Source: Pantoea eucrina
Lineage (GTDB): Bacteria > Pseudomonadota > Gammaproteobacteria > Enterobacterales > Enterobacteriaceae
Assembly (NCBI RefSeq): GCF_002095385.1
Contig: NZ_MIPP01000006.1
Span: forward strand, 51,508 to 115,507
DNA: 64,000 bases
Direction: 5' to 3'
The notes beneath the pieces are model-generated. The model was not told the DNA's origin and did no database searches. It worked only from the letters and a program-made list of their open reading frames with translations. The position numbers and the translations under genes were made by a program. Of this stretch, positions 11,432 through 20,475 are shown in pieces (the stretch's first letter is position 1; each line of letters starts with the position of its first letter).

Positions 11432-12952
11432 GTGCTATTACCTTGGCTAATAATAATACCTTTCGTCGGGGGCCTGCTCTGCTGGCTGGCTGAACGGCTT
11501 GGCGCAAAAGTACCGCGCTGGATCGCCCTGATCACCATGGGGCTCACGCTGGCGCTTGGCCTGCAGCTGTGGCTGCAGGGGGGCTATTCGCTGACGCAGG
11601 CCAGCGGTCTGCCGCAGTGGCAATCAAGCTTTGATGTTGCGTGGATCCCGCGCTTTGGTATTCGCTTCCACCTGGCAATTGATGGTTTGTCACTGCTGAT
11701 GGTGGTACTGACCGGTCTGCTGGGCCTGATGGCAGTCCTCTGCTCATGGAACGAGATTGAGAAGTATCAGGGCTTTTTCCACCTCAACCTGATGTGGATC
11801 CTGGGCGGCGTTATCGGCGTATTCCTTGCCATCGACATGTTCCTGTTCTTCTTCTTCTGGGAGATGATGCTGGTGCCGATGTATTTCCTCATCGCGCTCT
11901 GGGGACATAAAGCGTCGGATGGTAAAACCCGTATCACGGCGGCGACCAAGTTCTTTATTTACACCCAGGCGTCTGGTCTGGTGATGCTGATTGCGATTCT
12001 GGCGCTGGTGTTTGTGCACTACAATGCGACCGGCGTCTGGACCTTCAGCTATGAAGAGCTGCTGAAAACGCCGATGTCACGCAATGTCGAATGGCTGCTG
12101 ATGCTGGGCTTCTTCATCGCCTTTGCGGTGAAAATGCCGGTGGTGCCGCTTCATGGCTGGCTGCCCGATGCACACAGTCAGGCGCCGACTGCCGGCTCCG
12201 TCGATCTGGCCGGTATTCTGCTGAAAACCGCAGCCTATGGTCTGCTGCGCTTTAGCCTGCCGCTGTTTCCGAACGCTTCAGCTGAATTTGCACCGATTGC
12301 GATGTGGCTTGGCATTATCGGCATCTTCTATGGTGCCTGGATGGCGTTCTCGCAGACCGATATTAAACGTCTGATCGCCTATACCTCGATTTCGCACATG
12401 GGCTTTGTGCTGATCGCGATCTATACCGGCAGCCAGCTGGCCTTCCAGGGCGCGGTTATCCAGATGATTGCTCACGGTCTTTCAGCCGCGGCACTGTTTA
12501 TTCTGTGCGGCCAGCTGTATGAACGTCTGCATACCCGCGATATGCGTCAGATGGGCGGTCTGTGGTCGCGAATCAAATGGATCCCGGGTCTGTCACTCTT
12601 TTTTGCGGTAGCGAATCTCGGCATGCCGGGGACCGGCAACTTTGTGGGCGAATTCATGATCCTGACCGGCAGCTTCCAGGTCGTGCCTGTGATTATCGTG
12701 ATTGCCACCTTTGGGCTGGTGTTCGCCTCGGTCTACTCGCTAATCATGATGCAGCGTGCTTACTATGGCGAAGCGAAATCGAAAGAGCCGCTGCCGGGCA
12801 TGTCAGTACGCGAATTTGCCACCATCGGCGTGCTGGTCGTGCTGCTGGTGCTGCTGGGTGTCTACCCGCAGCCGATTCTCGATACGTCCCATGCTGCGAT
12901 GAGTAATATTCAGCAGTGGTTTACCGCTTCAATTTCAACTACAAGGCCGTAA
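11432..12952 (+). CDS. nuoM: NADH-quinone oxidoreductase subunit M
   Basis: 506 aa with a GTG start (MLLPWLIIIPFVGG matches the family N-terminus). Proton-translocating antiporter-like subunit with about 14 transmembrane helices. The conserved Glu is in FFFFWEMMLVPMYFLI, the central Lys region in FAVKMPVVPLHGWLPDAH, and the QTDIKRLIAYTSISHMGF segment is present. Length matches the E. coli form (509 aa). nuoN follows after 6 bp. Confidence 0.98.
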   Translation: MLLPWLIIIPFVGGLLCWLAERLGAKVPRWIALITMGLTLALGLQLWLQGGYSLTQASGLPQWQSSFDVAWIPRFGIRFHLAIDGLSLLMVVLTGLLGLMAVLCSWNEIEKYQGFFHLNLMWILGGVIGVFLAIDMFLFFFFWEMMLVPMYFLIALWGHKASDGKTRITAATKFFIYTQASGLVMLIAILALVFVHYNATGVWTFSYEELLKTPMSRNVEWLLMLGFFIAFAVKMPVVPLHGWLPDAHSQAPTAGSVDLAGILLKTAAYGLLRFSLPLFPNASAEFAPIAMWLGIIGIFYGAWMAFSQTDIKRLIAYTSISHMGFVLIAIYTGSQLAFQGAVIQMIAHGLSAAALFILCGQLYERLHTRDMRQMGGLWSRIKWIPGLSLFFAVANLGMPGTGNFVGEFMILTGSFQVVPVIIVIATFGLVFASVYSLIMMQRAYYGEAKSKEPLPGMSVREFATIGVLVVLLVLLGVYPQPILDTSHAAMSNIQQWFTASISTTRP

Positions 12953-12958
12953 TTCGCC

Positions 12959-14416
12959 ATGACAATAACTCCTCAACAATTGATCGCGCTACTGCCGCTG
13001 TTGATCGTCGGACTGACGGTGGTGGTGGTGATGCTGTCCATTGCGTGGCGACGCAACCACTTCGTTAATGCCACGCTGACCGTTATTGGCCTGAACCTTG
13101 CGCTGGTGTCGCTGTGGTTTGTTGGTCAGGCGGGCGCAATGGATGTCACGCCGCTGCTGCGCGTTGACGGCTACTCCATGTTTTATACCGCGCTGGTGAT
13201 GCTGGCGAGTCTGGCGACCTGTACGTTCGCCTATCCCTGGCTGGCGGGCTTCCCGGATAACAAGGATGAGTTTTACCTGCTGGTGCTGATTGCCGCGCTG
13301 GGTGGCGTGGTGCTGGCAAGTGCCAACCATCTCGCCGCGCTGTTTATCGGTATTGAGCTGCTCTCCCTGCCGCTGTTTGGCCTGATTGGCTACGCCTTCC
13401 GGCAGAAACGTTCGCTGGAAGCGGCGCTGAAATACACCATTCTTTCTGCGGCCGCCTCGTCGTTTCTGCTGTTTGGTATTGCGCTGGTCTACGCCGATTC
13501 CGGCAGCCTGAGCTTTGTTCAGCTGGGTAACAGCCTGACCGACAGCATGATCCAGCAGCCGCTGCTGCTGGTGGGACTGGGAATGATGATTATCGGCCTG
13601 GGCTTTAAGCTGTCGCTGGTGCCGTTTCACCTCTGGACGCCGGACGTTTATCAGGGCGCGCCTGCACCGGTATCGACCTTCCTGGCAACCGCCAGCAAGA
13701 TCGCTATCTTTGGTGTCATTATGCGCCTGTTTATGTACGCGCCGCTGACCGACAGCGAAGCGGTACGCACCGTGCTGGGGATTATCGCCTTTGTCTCTAT
13801 CCTGGTGGGTAACCTGATGGCGATTTCGCAGAGCAACATTAAGCGTCTGCTCGGCTACTCCTCTATCGCTCATCTCGGCTATCTGCTGGTCGCGCTGATT
13901 GCGGTGAAAACGCATCAGCTGTCGCTGGAAACGGCTGGCGTCTACCTGGCGGGTTATCTGTTCAGCAGCCTGGGTGCGTTTGGCGTGGTCAGCCTGATGT
14001 CCAGCCCGTATCGCGGTCCGGATGCTGACTCGCTCTATTCCTATCGCGGCCTGTTCTGGCATCGTCCGGTACTTTCAGCGGTCATGACGGTGATGATGCT
14101 ATCGCTGGCGGGTATTCCGATGACGCTGGGCTTTATCGGTAAGTTTTACGTTATCGCATCCGGTGTGAATGCGCATCTCTGGTGGCTGACTGCTGCAGTC
14201 GTTGCCGGCAGCGCCATCGGCCTGTACTACTATCTGCGCGTAACGGTGAGCCTCTATCTCACCCCGCCAGAGCTGCATACGCGTGATACGCCTGCTAACT
14301 GGGCGTTTACCGCGGGTGGTGTGGTTGTCCTGATCTCCGCCATTCTGGTGCTGCTGCTGGGTGTTTATCCGCAGCCGCTCATCAGGCTGGTGCAGATGGC
14401 GCAACCGCTGATGTAA
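12959..14416 (+). CDS. nuoN: NADH-quinone oxidoreductase subunit N
   Basis: 485 aa, exactly the enteric length, with about 14 transmembrane helices. It is the third antiporter-like proton channel and the last gene of the operon. Conserved segments include [18 protein letters not shown] (membrane Glu), [21 protein letters not shown] (Lys) and [19 protein letters not shown] strong intrinsic terminator follows 18 bp after the stop. Confidence 0.98.
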   Translation: MTITPQQLIALLPLLIVGLTVVVVMLSIAWRRNHFVNATLTVIGLNLALVSLWFVGQAGAMDVTPLLRVDGYSMFYTALVMLASLATCTFAYPWLAGFPDNKDEFYLLVLIAALGGVVLASANHLAALFIGIELLSLPLFGLIGYAFRQKRSLEAALKYTILSAAASSFLLFGIALVYADSGSLSFVQLGNSLTDSMIQQPLLLVGLGMMIIGLGFKLSLVPFHLWTPDVYQGAPAPVSTFLATASKIAIFGVIMRLFMYAPLTDSEAVRTVLGIIAFVSILVGNLMAISQSNIKRLLGYSSIAHLGYLLVALIAVKTHQLSLETAGVYLAGYLFSSLGAFGVVSLMSSPYRGPDADSLYSYRGLFWHRPVLSAVMTVMMLSLAGIPMTLGFIGKFYVIASGVNAHLWWLTAAVVAGSAIGLYYYLRVTVSLYLTPPELHTRDTPANWAFTAGGVVVLISAILVLLLGVYPQPLIRLVQMAQPLM

Positions 14417-14434
14417 CGATGCATTCTGCTGACG

Positions 14435-14464
14435 AAAATCAGGCCTCCGGGCCTGATTTTTTTT
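14435..14464 (+). terminator. Intrinsic terminator of the nuo operon
   Basis: Perfect 11-bp stem (AAAATCAGGCC / GGCCTGATTTT) with a TCCG loop, immediately followed by more T residues (eight T in total). It ends the complex I operon 18 bp after nuoN. Confidence 0.9.
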
Positions 14465-14551
14465 ATCTGTATCGATGGCCGCTACCATCATGGTGTGACT
14501 TCGGCCGGCGGAGTAGTCTCAGAATATTGTCATTTGAAGAGGAGGATATCT

Positions 14552-15004
14552 GTGGAAATAGCATGGCTTGATTGCCACCACCAGGAACTGACGGCACAGC
14601 AACTCTATACGCTGCTGGCGCTGCGTAACCGGGTTTTTATTGTGGAGCAGCAGTGCCCCTATCAGGATCTGGATGGCCAGGATCTGGCTGCAGAAAACCG
14701 TCATATCCTCGGTTTTCTTGAAGGGAAGCTGCTGGCCTGCGCGCGCATACTGACACCCGCGCAGCCGGATAAGGCAGTCGTTGTGGGGCGGGTGATTGTC
14801 TCTGAAGAGGCGCGCGGGCTGAAGCTGGGCTACCGGCTGATGGAACAGGTGCTGAACAGCTGTGAAACGCACTGGCCCGGGCAGGCAATTTATCTGTCGG
14901 CGCAGGCGCACCTTGAGGGATTTTATGGCCGGCTCGGTTTTCAGGCGGTCACTGCTGTTTACCTTGAAGATGAGATTCCGCATATCGGCATGCAGAAAAT
15001 ATAA
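14552..15004 (+). CDS. elaA: ElaA-type GNAT N-acetyltransferase
   Basis: 150 aa with a GTG start preceded by a strong GAGGAGGA site; the open frame extends 19 codons upstream without such a site. GNAT fold: the acetyl-CoA region VVVGRVIVSEEARGLKLGYRLM is in the middle and the C-terminal FYGRLGFQ motif follows. It matches E. coli ElaA closely (EQQCPYQDLDG, AQAHLEGFY, IPHIGM). Substrate is unknown for the family. The stop codon lies inside a bidirectional terminator shared with opgD. Confidence 0.92.
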   Translation: MEIAWLDCHHQELTAQQLYTLLALRNRVFIVEQQCPYQDLDGQDLAAENRHILGFLEGKLLACARILTPAQPDKAVVVGRVIVSEEARGLKLGYRLMEQVLNSCETHWPGQAIYLSAQAHLEGFYGRLGFQAVTAVYLEDEIPHIGMQKI

Positions 15005-15028
15005 CGGCGAGGGAAGCCTCGCCGTTAT
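15001..15028. terminator. Bidirectional terminator between elaA and opgD
   Basis: Perfect 12-bp stem (ATAACGGCGAGG / CCTCGCCGTTAT) with a GAAG tetraloop between two convergent genes. It overlaps the elaA stop codon. T-runs are short on both sides. Confidence 0.7.
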
Positions 15029-15033
15029 CGTTA

Positions 15034-16692
15034 TCAGCCCGGCGTCATCTGCCGGTCATCGGTATATTTACGCTGATCGGGCGGTGGCGGAAAATACTGG
15101 TAGAGCCAGGTTTCGCTCAGCGTCTCATCTTTGGTGCGCAGGAACAGGCGCATCTCCACAGGCGTGGTCGCATCGCTGTTCGGATACCAGTCAAACAGAA
15201 TGCGATAACCGTTAATCGGTTCAACGTAGAGGATCTCTACCTGTTTGAACGTGCCTGATGAAACGGTAATGACCGGCTCAATGCCCCTGGCAGCGGCTGC
15301 TTTCAGGTCGCCATCAATGAAATCTACGGCAAAGCGGCGGCACCAGGTCTCCGGGAAATGTTCACCCGGCGCCCAGCCTTCGGGAAAACCGCCAATGCCG
15401 GTACGGGTCGCATCCACGCGCGCCAGATCGCTGCGCACCGGCGGCAGCTGGCTCCAGTAGAGCTTATAGCCAAAGTTCAGCTCGCTGCCCGCCTGAATCG
15501 GCTCCTCTGGCTGCCAGAAGCAGACCACGTTATCCAGCGTTTCCCCGGTGGTAGGGATCTCCATCAGATTAATCGCACCTTTACCCCATTTTCCGGTTGG
15601 CTCGACCCACAGGCTCGGGCGTTTGTCGTACCAGCCAATCACATCCTGATAATTTTTAAAGTCGTGATCCAGCTGCAGCAGACCAAAGCCGCGCGGGTTT
15701 TCATCTTTATAGGCGTTGAACTGCAGGCGCTGCGGGTTATTAAGCGGACGGGCGATCCATTCACCGCTGCCGCTCCACATCGCCAGGCGATCGGAGTCAT
15801 GGATCTGCGGATGGTAGGTGTTGCACATGCGGCGTTCGTTAGTACCGCAACTGAACATACTGGTCATCGGCGCAATGCCGAGCTGACGAATCGCTTTACG
15901 TGTATAGAGGTGGTTTTCCACTTCCATCACCACGCGTTTCTCTTCACAGTGAATGGTGAATTTGTAGGCACCGGTCAGGCTGGCACCATCCAGCAGGGCA
16001 TACACGACAAAGGTAGTGTCGTCTGCTTTTGGCGTTTCAAACCAGAACGCGGTGAAATCAGGAAACTCCTCCTGACCGTTGCTGAACGTGTTAACAGCAA
16101 CGCCGCGGGCGGAGAGGCCATACTGATAGGTTTCATCCACGGCGCGGAAGTAGCTGGCCCCGAGGAAAGAGACGATATCACGCCGCGCCAGCTCCGGCTT
16201 TTTAAACGCGCGGAAACCGGCAAAGCCGAGATCGTTTTTACCCGCCAGCTGCTGCGTGTCGACGCCGGCGTCATGATACTTAAACAGCTCCGGGCGAAAG
16301 TGGATTTCCCGTGCTTCGCGGCTGGCCGCATCAACAGAGAACATGCGGATACGCCGTTTAAATCCCATGCCGACGTGGAAAAACTGCACGTCCAGCTCGC
16401 GATCGGCGACGTTGTTCCACAGCGAGTGCTGAGCGTCATACTGAATTTCGTTGTACGCTTGCGGCGTAAGGGTCGCCAGCGTGTCAGGCAGCGCACCGGG
16501 CGCACCGCCCCAGGGTTTTTTCGCCAGCGCGGCGGCCTTCTGTTTCAATACATCAAAATCGAAGCGCACGGCTTTGCCGTCGGCGATGCCGTCATCGGCC
16601 CATGCAGATTGCGCAAACAGCGAGGAGAGCCCGGTCATGCCACTCAGGGCTGACAGAGCGACGGACGCTTTCACAAATTTTCTACGATTCAT
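15034..16692 (-). CDS. opgD: Glucan biosynthesis protein D
   Basis: 552 aa. OpgD is a periplasmic protein that controls the backbone structure of osmoregulated periplasmic glucans and is related to OpgG. The N-terminus [17 protein letters not shown], followed by an Ala-rich stretch ending AWA, is a Tat-type signal. Long segments match E. coli OpgD as I recall it ([42 protein letters not shown]), and length is equal (551 aa). In E. coli the gene lies elsewhere on the chromosome; here it sits between elaA and elaB, convergent with elaA and divergent from elaB. Confidence 0.95.
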   Translation of the reverse strand: MNRRKFVKASVALSALSGMTGLSSLFAQSAWADDGIADGKAVRFDFDVLKQKAAALAKKPWGGAPGALPDTLATLTPQAYNEIQYDAQHSLWNNVADRELDVQFFHVGMGFKRRIRMFSVDAASREAREIHFRPELFKYHDAGVDTQQLAGKNDLGFAGFRAFKKPELARRDIVSFLGASYFRAVDETYQYGLSARGVAVNTFSNGQEEFPDFTAFWFETPKADDTTFVVYALLDGASLTGAYKFTIHCEEKRVVMEVENHLYTRKAIRQLGIAPMTSMFSCGTNERRMCNTYHPQIHDSDRLAMWSGSGEWIARPLNNPQRLQFNAYKDENPRGFGLLQLDHDFKNYQDVIGWYDKRPSLWVEPTGKWGKGAINLMEIPTTGETLDNVVCFWQPEEPIQAGSELNFGYKLYWSQLPPVRSDLARVDATRTGIGGFPEGWAPGEHFPETWCRRFAVDFIDGDLKAAAARGIEPVITVSSGTFKQVEILYVEPINGYRILFDWYPNSDATTPVEMRLFLRTKDETLSETWLYQYFPPPPDQRKYTDDRQMTPG

Positions 16693-16938
16693 GCCGGAAT
16701 TCTAATCCTTAGCTGCTCGGGTGTATTGTGTCTGTTTCCAGACGATTAGCGTCGGGCTACAGGGGGTTACGACAGTGGCGCAATCAAAAAATTCACTCGC
16801 CGGAAAATTTATCAGATTAATCAAATAAACGAAGCAGATTCTCTGTCGATCAGGGGGATCCGGCCTGTTTTTACAAAGCCGTCACGTTTTTACGGAGCGC
16901 ACAGACGCAATTTCGGCCAGCAAAGTTATGATTTATGG

Positions 16939-16948
16939 CTATAGTTAA
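16939..16948 (+). promoter_or_regulatory. Possible sigma-S type -10 element before elaB
   Basis: CTATAGTTAA, 33 bp upstream of the elaB ATG, is one base from the extended sigma-S -10 pattern CTATACTTAA. E. coli elaB is a stationary-phase gene, which fits. No clear -35 was identified. Confidence 0.35.
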
Positions 16949-16980
16949 TCGACACGTTATGAACACGGAGGAACCGCATA

Positions 16981-17301
16981 ATGTCATCTTCAGACCAATT
17001 TGATAACCGTTATGAATCAGGTATTGACGACGATCTGGCGCTGTTAACTGAAACGCTTGAAGAAGTGCTGCGCGCGTCCGGCGATCCGGCCGATCAGAAG
17101 TATATTGAACTCAAACAAAAAGCTGAGCAGGCGCTGGAAGATGTGAAGAGCCGCGTCAGTCAGGCTTCGGACAGCTACTACTATCGTGCCAAACAGGCGG
17201 CCTATCGTGCCGATGATTACGTGCATGAAAAACCGTGGCAGGGCGTGGGTATTGGCGCCGCTGCAGGCCTGTTTGTAGGTTTACTGCTGGCCCGTCGTTA
17301 A
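16981..17301 (+). CDS. elaB: DUF883 tail-anchored membrane protein ElaB
   Basis: 106 aa. An acidic, charged helical N-terminal part (about residues 1-80, coiled-coil-like) is followed by a single C-terminal transmembrane helix, VGIGAAAGLFVGLLLARR. Segments SGDPADQKY, RVSQASDSYYYRAKQA and YVHEKPWQG match E. coli ElaB. Family members bind stationary-phase ribosomes and the inner membrane. Good GGAGGAA site before the ATG. A GC-rich hairpin follows the stop. Confidence 0.93.
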   Translation: MSSSDQFDNRYESGIDDDLALLTETLEEVLRASGDPADQKYIELKQKAEQALEDVKSRVSQASDSYYYRAKQAAYRADDYVHEKPWQGVGIGAAAGLFVGLLLARR

Positions 17302-17307
17302 TACGCT

Positions 17308-17335
17308 GCCGGGCGCGCGCAACGCTGCGCCCGGC
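17308..17335 (+). terminator. Hairpin after elaB, probable terminator
   Basis: Perfect 9-bp stem GCCGGGCGC / GCGCCCGGC with a 10-nt loop, 7 bp after the elaB stop. No T-run follows, so termination would be weak or Rho-assisted. Confidence 0.45.
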
Positions 17336-17454
17336 TTCGCCTGCCATACTTTCTTCGCTATTTACGACCTCTTTCCCGATTTCCCTTCCTGATGATTGTG
17401 TTTACCTCGCCTGCTTTCTACAGTAAAGCGTAACCAGGACAAGGAGAATGCAAC

Positions 17455-18651
17455 GTGATACGTGTTGAGATGCTCGCCACGGGCGATGAAGTGCTGCATG
17501 GACAAATTGTGGATACCAACGCCGCCTGGCTGGCGGACGTGCTGTTTCAGCATGGCCTGCCGATGACCAGCCGCATGACCGTGGGTGATGCACTGCCGTC
17601 GCTGATTGATGCATTACAGAGCCGTAGCCAGGTGGCAGATGTGCTGATTGTTAACGGAGGACTGGGGCCGACCTCTGATGATTTGAGCGCGCAGGCCGCC
17701 GCGGCCGCCAGCGGTTGCGAGCTGGTGCTGCAGACAGAATGGCTGGCAAAAATGGAAGCCTGGTTTGCCAGTCGCGGTCGCGTGATGGCCGCCAGCAATC
17801 GCAAACAGGCTGAAATCCCGGCTAACGCCACGCTTATCGATAACCCGGTGGGTACCGCCTGTGGTTTCGCACTCCAGCTCAACCGCTGCTGGATTTTCTT
17901 TACGCCGGGCGTGCCGTCAGAATTCAAAGTGATGGTGGAGCAGGAGATTATTCCGCGCCTGAAAGCACGTTTTACCCTGCCTGAACCCCCGCTCTGCCTG
18001 CGCCTGACGACCTTTGGCCGCGGCGAGAGTGATATTGCGGCTGAGCTGGAGCCGCTGGCGCTGCCCGAAGGGGTCGTAATGGGTTACCGCTCTTCAATGC
18101 CGATTATCGAAATCAAGCTTACCGGGCCTGCCAGTGCGCGCGTGGCGATGGAGCAGGTCTGGCAGCAGGTAAAGCTGCTGCTGGCCGAATGTACGATTTT
18201 CGAAGGCACCGAAGGGCTGCCCGCGCTGCTGGCGCGTGAGCTGCAGCAGCGTGAGTTTCGCCTCGCCACCAGTGAGCAGTATACCGCCGGCTTTCTGCAC
18301 TGGCAGCTGGCCGCCGCGGACGTGCCGCTAAGTGCTGGCGAGATTCTGGCGCCGCAGGCAGAAACACTTGAAGCACAGGTTGAGCGGACACGCATGCTGG
18401 CGGCAGAGCAGGGCAGCGCTCTGGCGCTCTCTGTCGGTGAGCTGGCCGAAGGAGAAATCGCGATTGCGCTGCAGACGCCGGAAGCGGGCTGGGGACAGCG
18501 GGTGAAATTTTCACACGGTCGTCATAATCAGGAAACCCGGCAGAAAGTGGTGGCGATGATGGCAATGAACATGCTGCGTCGCTGGCTGCACGGCAGCGAA
18601 GTTTCAACCGGACACGGCTGGATCGACATACTGGAAACGGTAAAGCACTGA
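17455..18651 (+). CDS. yfaY: CinA-family protein, YfaY type
   Basis: 398 aa with a GTG start after an AAGGAG site. The N-terminal MoCF/COG1058 domain (about 1-170) shows LATGDEVLHGQIVDTNAAWLA, NGGLGPTSDDL and FTPGVPSEF; a CinA C-terminal (PncC-like) domain occupies about 255-398. The PncC nucleophile region normally resembles ESCTGG but here reads EQYTAG, so the NMN-deamidase part is probably inactive, as in E. coli YfaY. Actual function is unknown. It converges on yfaE across a strongly structured gap. Confidence 0.85.
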   Translation: MIRVEMLATGDEVLHGQIVDTNAAWLADVLFQHGLPMTSRMTVGDALPSLIDALQSRSQVADVLIVNGGLGPTSDDLSAQAAAAASGCELVLQTEWLAKMEAWFASRGRVMAASNRKQAEIPANATLIDNPVGTACGFALQLNRCWIFFTPGVPSEFKVMVEQEIIPRLKARFTLPEPPLCLRLTTFGRGESDIAAELEPLALPEGVVMGYRSSMPIIEIKLTGPASARVAMEQVWQQVKLLLAECTIFEGTEGLPALLARELQQREFRLATSEQYTAGFLHWQLAAADVPLSAGEILAPQAETLEAQVERTRMLAAEQGSALALSVGELAEGEIAIALQTPEAGWGQRVKFSHGRHNQETRQKVVAMMAMNMLRRWLHGSEVSTGHGWIDILETVKH

Positions 18652-18670
18652 TTGCGCCTGCGAAGGGGCA

Positions 18671-18962
18671 TACCGGATACGTCAGTGCTTAACCGGTATC
18701 GCTTGCAAAGGGAGCCTGGTTGCGGAAGTGACGGTGGCCTGCCGCCGCGCCATCCATGGCGCGGAGGCTGCTGCAAATCACCGTCGCTTCCGCGCCCTGT
18801 GACTTCTGCATAGCTGTCAGATAACTCGCTCTTACAGCCGCACAGAAGCACAGGGGAAGAGGGGGCGTTGAACTAAGCCGGACGTCACGCGGCAGGGACG
18901 CCGCGTGCCGAGGCCCGCAGGGAGCGGGTGTTGCCGTTCCGGGCGTGTTCAGCGCCCCCTCT
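18671..18962. repeat. Array of four large stem-loops between cinA and yfaE
   Basis: A 367-bp gap between convergent genes, mostly made of inverted repeats. (1) A short one at 18671-18698 (TACCGG/CCGGTA). (2) 18722-18736 with 18779-18793, 15-bp arms with one G-T pair, enclosing a perfect 9-bp hairpin (18745-18764). (3) 18796-18817 with 18834-18854, an imperfect stem. (4) 18858-18873 with 18947-18962, 16-bp arms with one G-T pair, enclosing two more hairpins (18886-18907 and 18914-18928). No terminator T-runs and no convincing gene. Likely a dispersed repeat or a structured RNA (inference). Confidence 0.7.
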
Positions 18963-19018
18963 GACCAGAGTGGCTTTCTTGTCGCATGAACGATGTGAAA
19001 GAAAACAGACGAGGGCGG

Positions 19019-19279
19019 TTACAGCTCAATCTCAATCTCGCCGCGCGCTTTACAGCAGCAGGGCAGGATTTCACCCTGCTGAATAAAAGCCAGCGGGGTT
19101 TCAGCGTAATCGACCTCGCCCCGTACCAGGCGCATACGGCAGGAGCCGCAGTAGCCTTCACGGCACTGAAACTCCACGCAGAGGTTATGGGCCTCCAGCG
19201 TGGTCAGCAGATTAGGATGTTCATCTGCGCACTCCAGGCGGGAGCCTGAACTGCGCAGGATAATAACAGCGCGGCTCAT
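19019..19279 (-). CDS. yfaE: Ferredoxin YfaE, NrdB radical maintenance
   Basis: 86 aa plant-type [2Fe-2S] ferredoxin. The cluster motif FQCREGYCGSC supplies C39, C44 and C47, and the fourth ligand is in the CCC run at residues 74-76. In E. coli YfaE delivers electrons for assembly and repair of the diferric-tyrosyl cofactor of NrdB. The start is 2 bp past the nrdB stop, so it is the last gene of the nrdA-nrdB-yfaE operon. Confidence 0.96.
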   Translation of the reverse strand: MSRAVIILRSSGSRLECADEHPNLLTTLEAHNLCVEFQCREGYCGSCRMRLVRGEVDYAETPLAFIQQGEILPCCCKARGEIEIEL

Positions 19280-19281
19280 GC

Positions 19282-20412
19282 TCAGAGCTGGAAATCGTTG
19301 AAGTCGTCTTCGCCTACTTCAGAGTCAATCTGACCCACCAGATAGGAGCTGACTTCCACTTCCTGCGGTGCTACCTGCACGTTATCAGACACCAGCCAGG
19401 AGTTGATCCATGGAATCGGGTTGGAGCGGGTCTGGAAGGGCAGATCGAGACCCACCGCCTGCATACGGATATTGGTGATGTACTCAATGTACTGGCACAG
19501 AATATCTTTATTCAGACCAATCATCGAGCCGCCGCTGAACAGATACTCTGCCCACTCTTTCTCCTGCAGTGCCGCCTTCTTAAACAGCTCGAAGCACTCT
19601 TCACGGCACTCCGCAGCAATCTCTTTCATCTCCGGATCGTCTTCACCACTGCGCAGCAGGTTCAGCATATGCTGGGTGCCGGTCAGGTGCAGCGCTTCAT
19701 CACGCGCGATCAGCTTGATGATTTTGGCGTTGCCTTCCATCAGTTCACGTTCGGCGAAAGCGAATGAACAGGCGAAGCTGACGTAAAAGCGAATCGCTTC
19801 CAGCGCGTTAACGCTCATCAGACAGATGTAGAGCTGCTTTTTCAGCGCACGCAGGCTGACGGTGACTGATTTACCGGCAACCTGATGCGTGCCTTCGCCC
19901 AGCAGATGCCAGTAGTTGGTCATCTCAATCAGATCGTCGTAGTACTTTGAGATATCCTGCGCGCGCGCCAGAATCTGCTCGTTGGTGACGATATCATCAA
20001 ACACCAGCGACGGATCGTTGACGATGTTGCGGATAATATGGGTGTAAGAGCGTGAGTGAATGGTCTCAGAAAACGCCCAGGTTTCAATCCAGGTTTCCAG
20101 CTCCGGGATAGAGATCAGCGGCAGCAGCGCGACGTTCGGGCTGCGGCCCTGGATAGAATCGAGCAGCGTCTGATACTTCAGGTTGCTGATGAAGATATGC
20201 TTTTCGTGATCCGGCAGTGCCTGGTAGTCGATGCGATCGCGTGAGACGTCGACCTCTTCCGGACGCCAGAAGAAAGAGAGCTGCTTCTCAATCAGCTTTT
20301 CAAAAATGTCATATTTCTGCTGATCGAAACGCGCCACGTTCACGGACTGGCCGAAGAACATCGGCTCTTTCAGCTGATCGTTTTTATTCTGTGAAAAAGT
20401 AGTATAAGCCAT
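19282..20412 (-). CDS. nrdB: Ribonucleoside-diphosphate reductase 1 subunit beta
   Basis: 376 aa from MAYTTFSQ, the E. coli start and length; the frame opens four codons earlier but without family support. Class Ia R2 subunit carrying the diiron-tyrosyl radical. Metal-ligand regions ([50 protein letters not shown]) and the C-terminal tail that binds NrdA ([16 protein letters not shown]) are intact. A 63-bp gap with an 8-bp hairpin separates it from nrdA. Confidence 0.98.
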   Translation of the reverse strand: MAYTTFSQNKNDQLKEPMFFGQSVNVARFDQQKYDIFEKLIEKQLSFFWRPEEVDVSRDRIDYQALPDHEKHIFISNLKYQTLLDSIQGRSPNVALLPLISIPELETWIETWAFSETIHSRSYTHIIRNIVNDPSLVFDDIVTNEQILARAQDISKYYDDLIEMTNYWHLLGEGTHQVAGKSVTVSLRALKKQLYICLMSVNALEAIRFYVSFACSFAFAERELMEGNAKIIKLIARDEALHLTGTQHMLNLLRSGEDDPEMKEIAAECREECFELFKKAALQEKEWAEYLFSGGSMIGLNKDILCQYIEYITNIRMQAVGLDLPFQTRSNPIPWINSWLVSDNVQVAPQEVEVSSYLVGQIDSEVGEDDFNDFQL

Positions 20413-20434
20413 GACTAAGTCCAAAAAGTGAAGC

Positions 20435-20453
20435 GGGCTGGCAGCGCCAGCCC
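20435..20453 (-). repeat. Hairpin in the nrdA-nrdB gap
   Basis: GGGCTGGC-AGC-GCCAGCCC, a perfect 8-bp stem with a 3-nt loop between nrdA and nrdB. It may stabilise the nrdA 3' end or tune the NrdA:NrdB ratio (inference). No T-run, so not an ordinary terminator. Confidence 0.5.
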
Positions 20454-20475
20454 TGACATAAGTACGCGTCGCCGG

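Noticed and set aside
12989..14062. 357-codon antisense frame in nuoN
   Set aside because: Gln/Arg/His-rich translation typical of the complement of a membrane-protein gene; nuoN fully explains the DNA.
15358..16653. 431-codon plus-strand frame across opgD
   Set aside because: Shadow of opgD, whose signal peptide and family motifs are clear.
18528..18851. 107-codon minus-strand ORF at the end of the cinA-like gene
   Set aside because: Runs through the inverted-repeat element and the cinA 3' end; low-complexity Pro/Gly/Arg product with no family.
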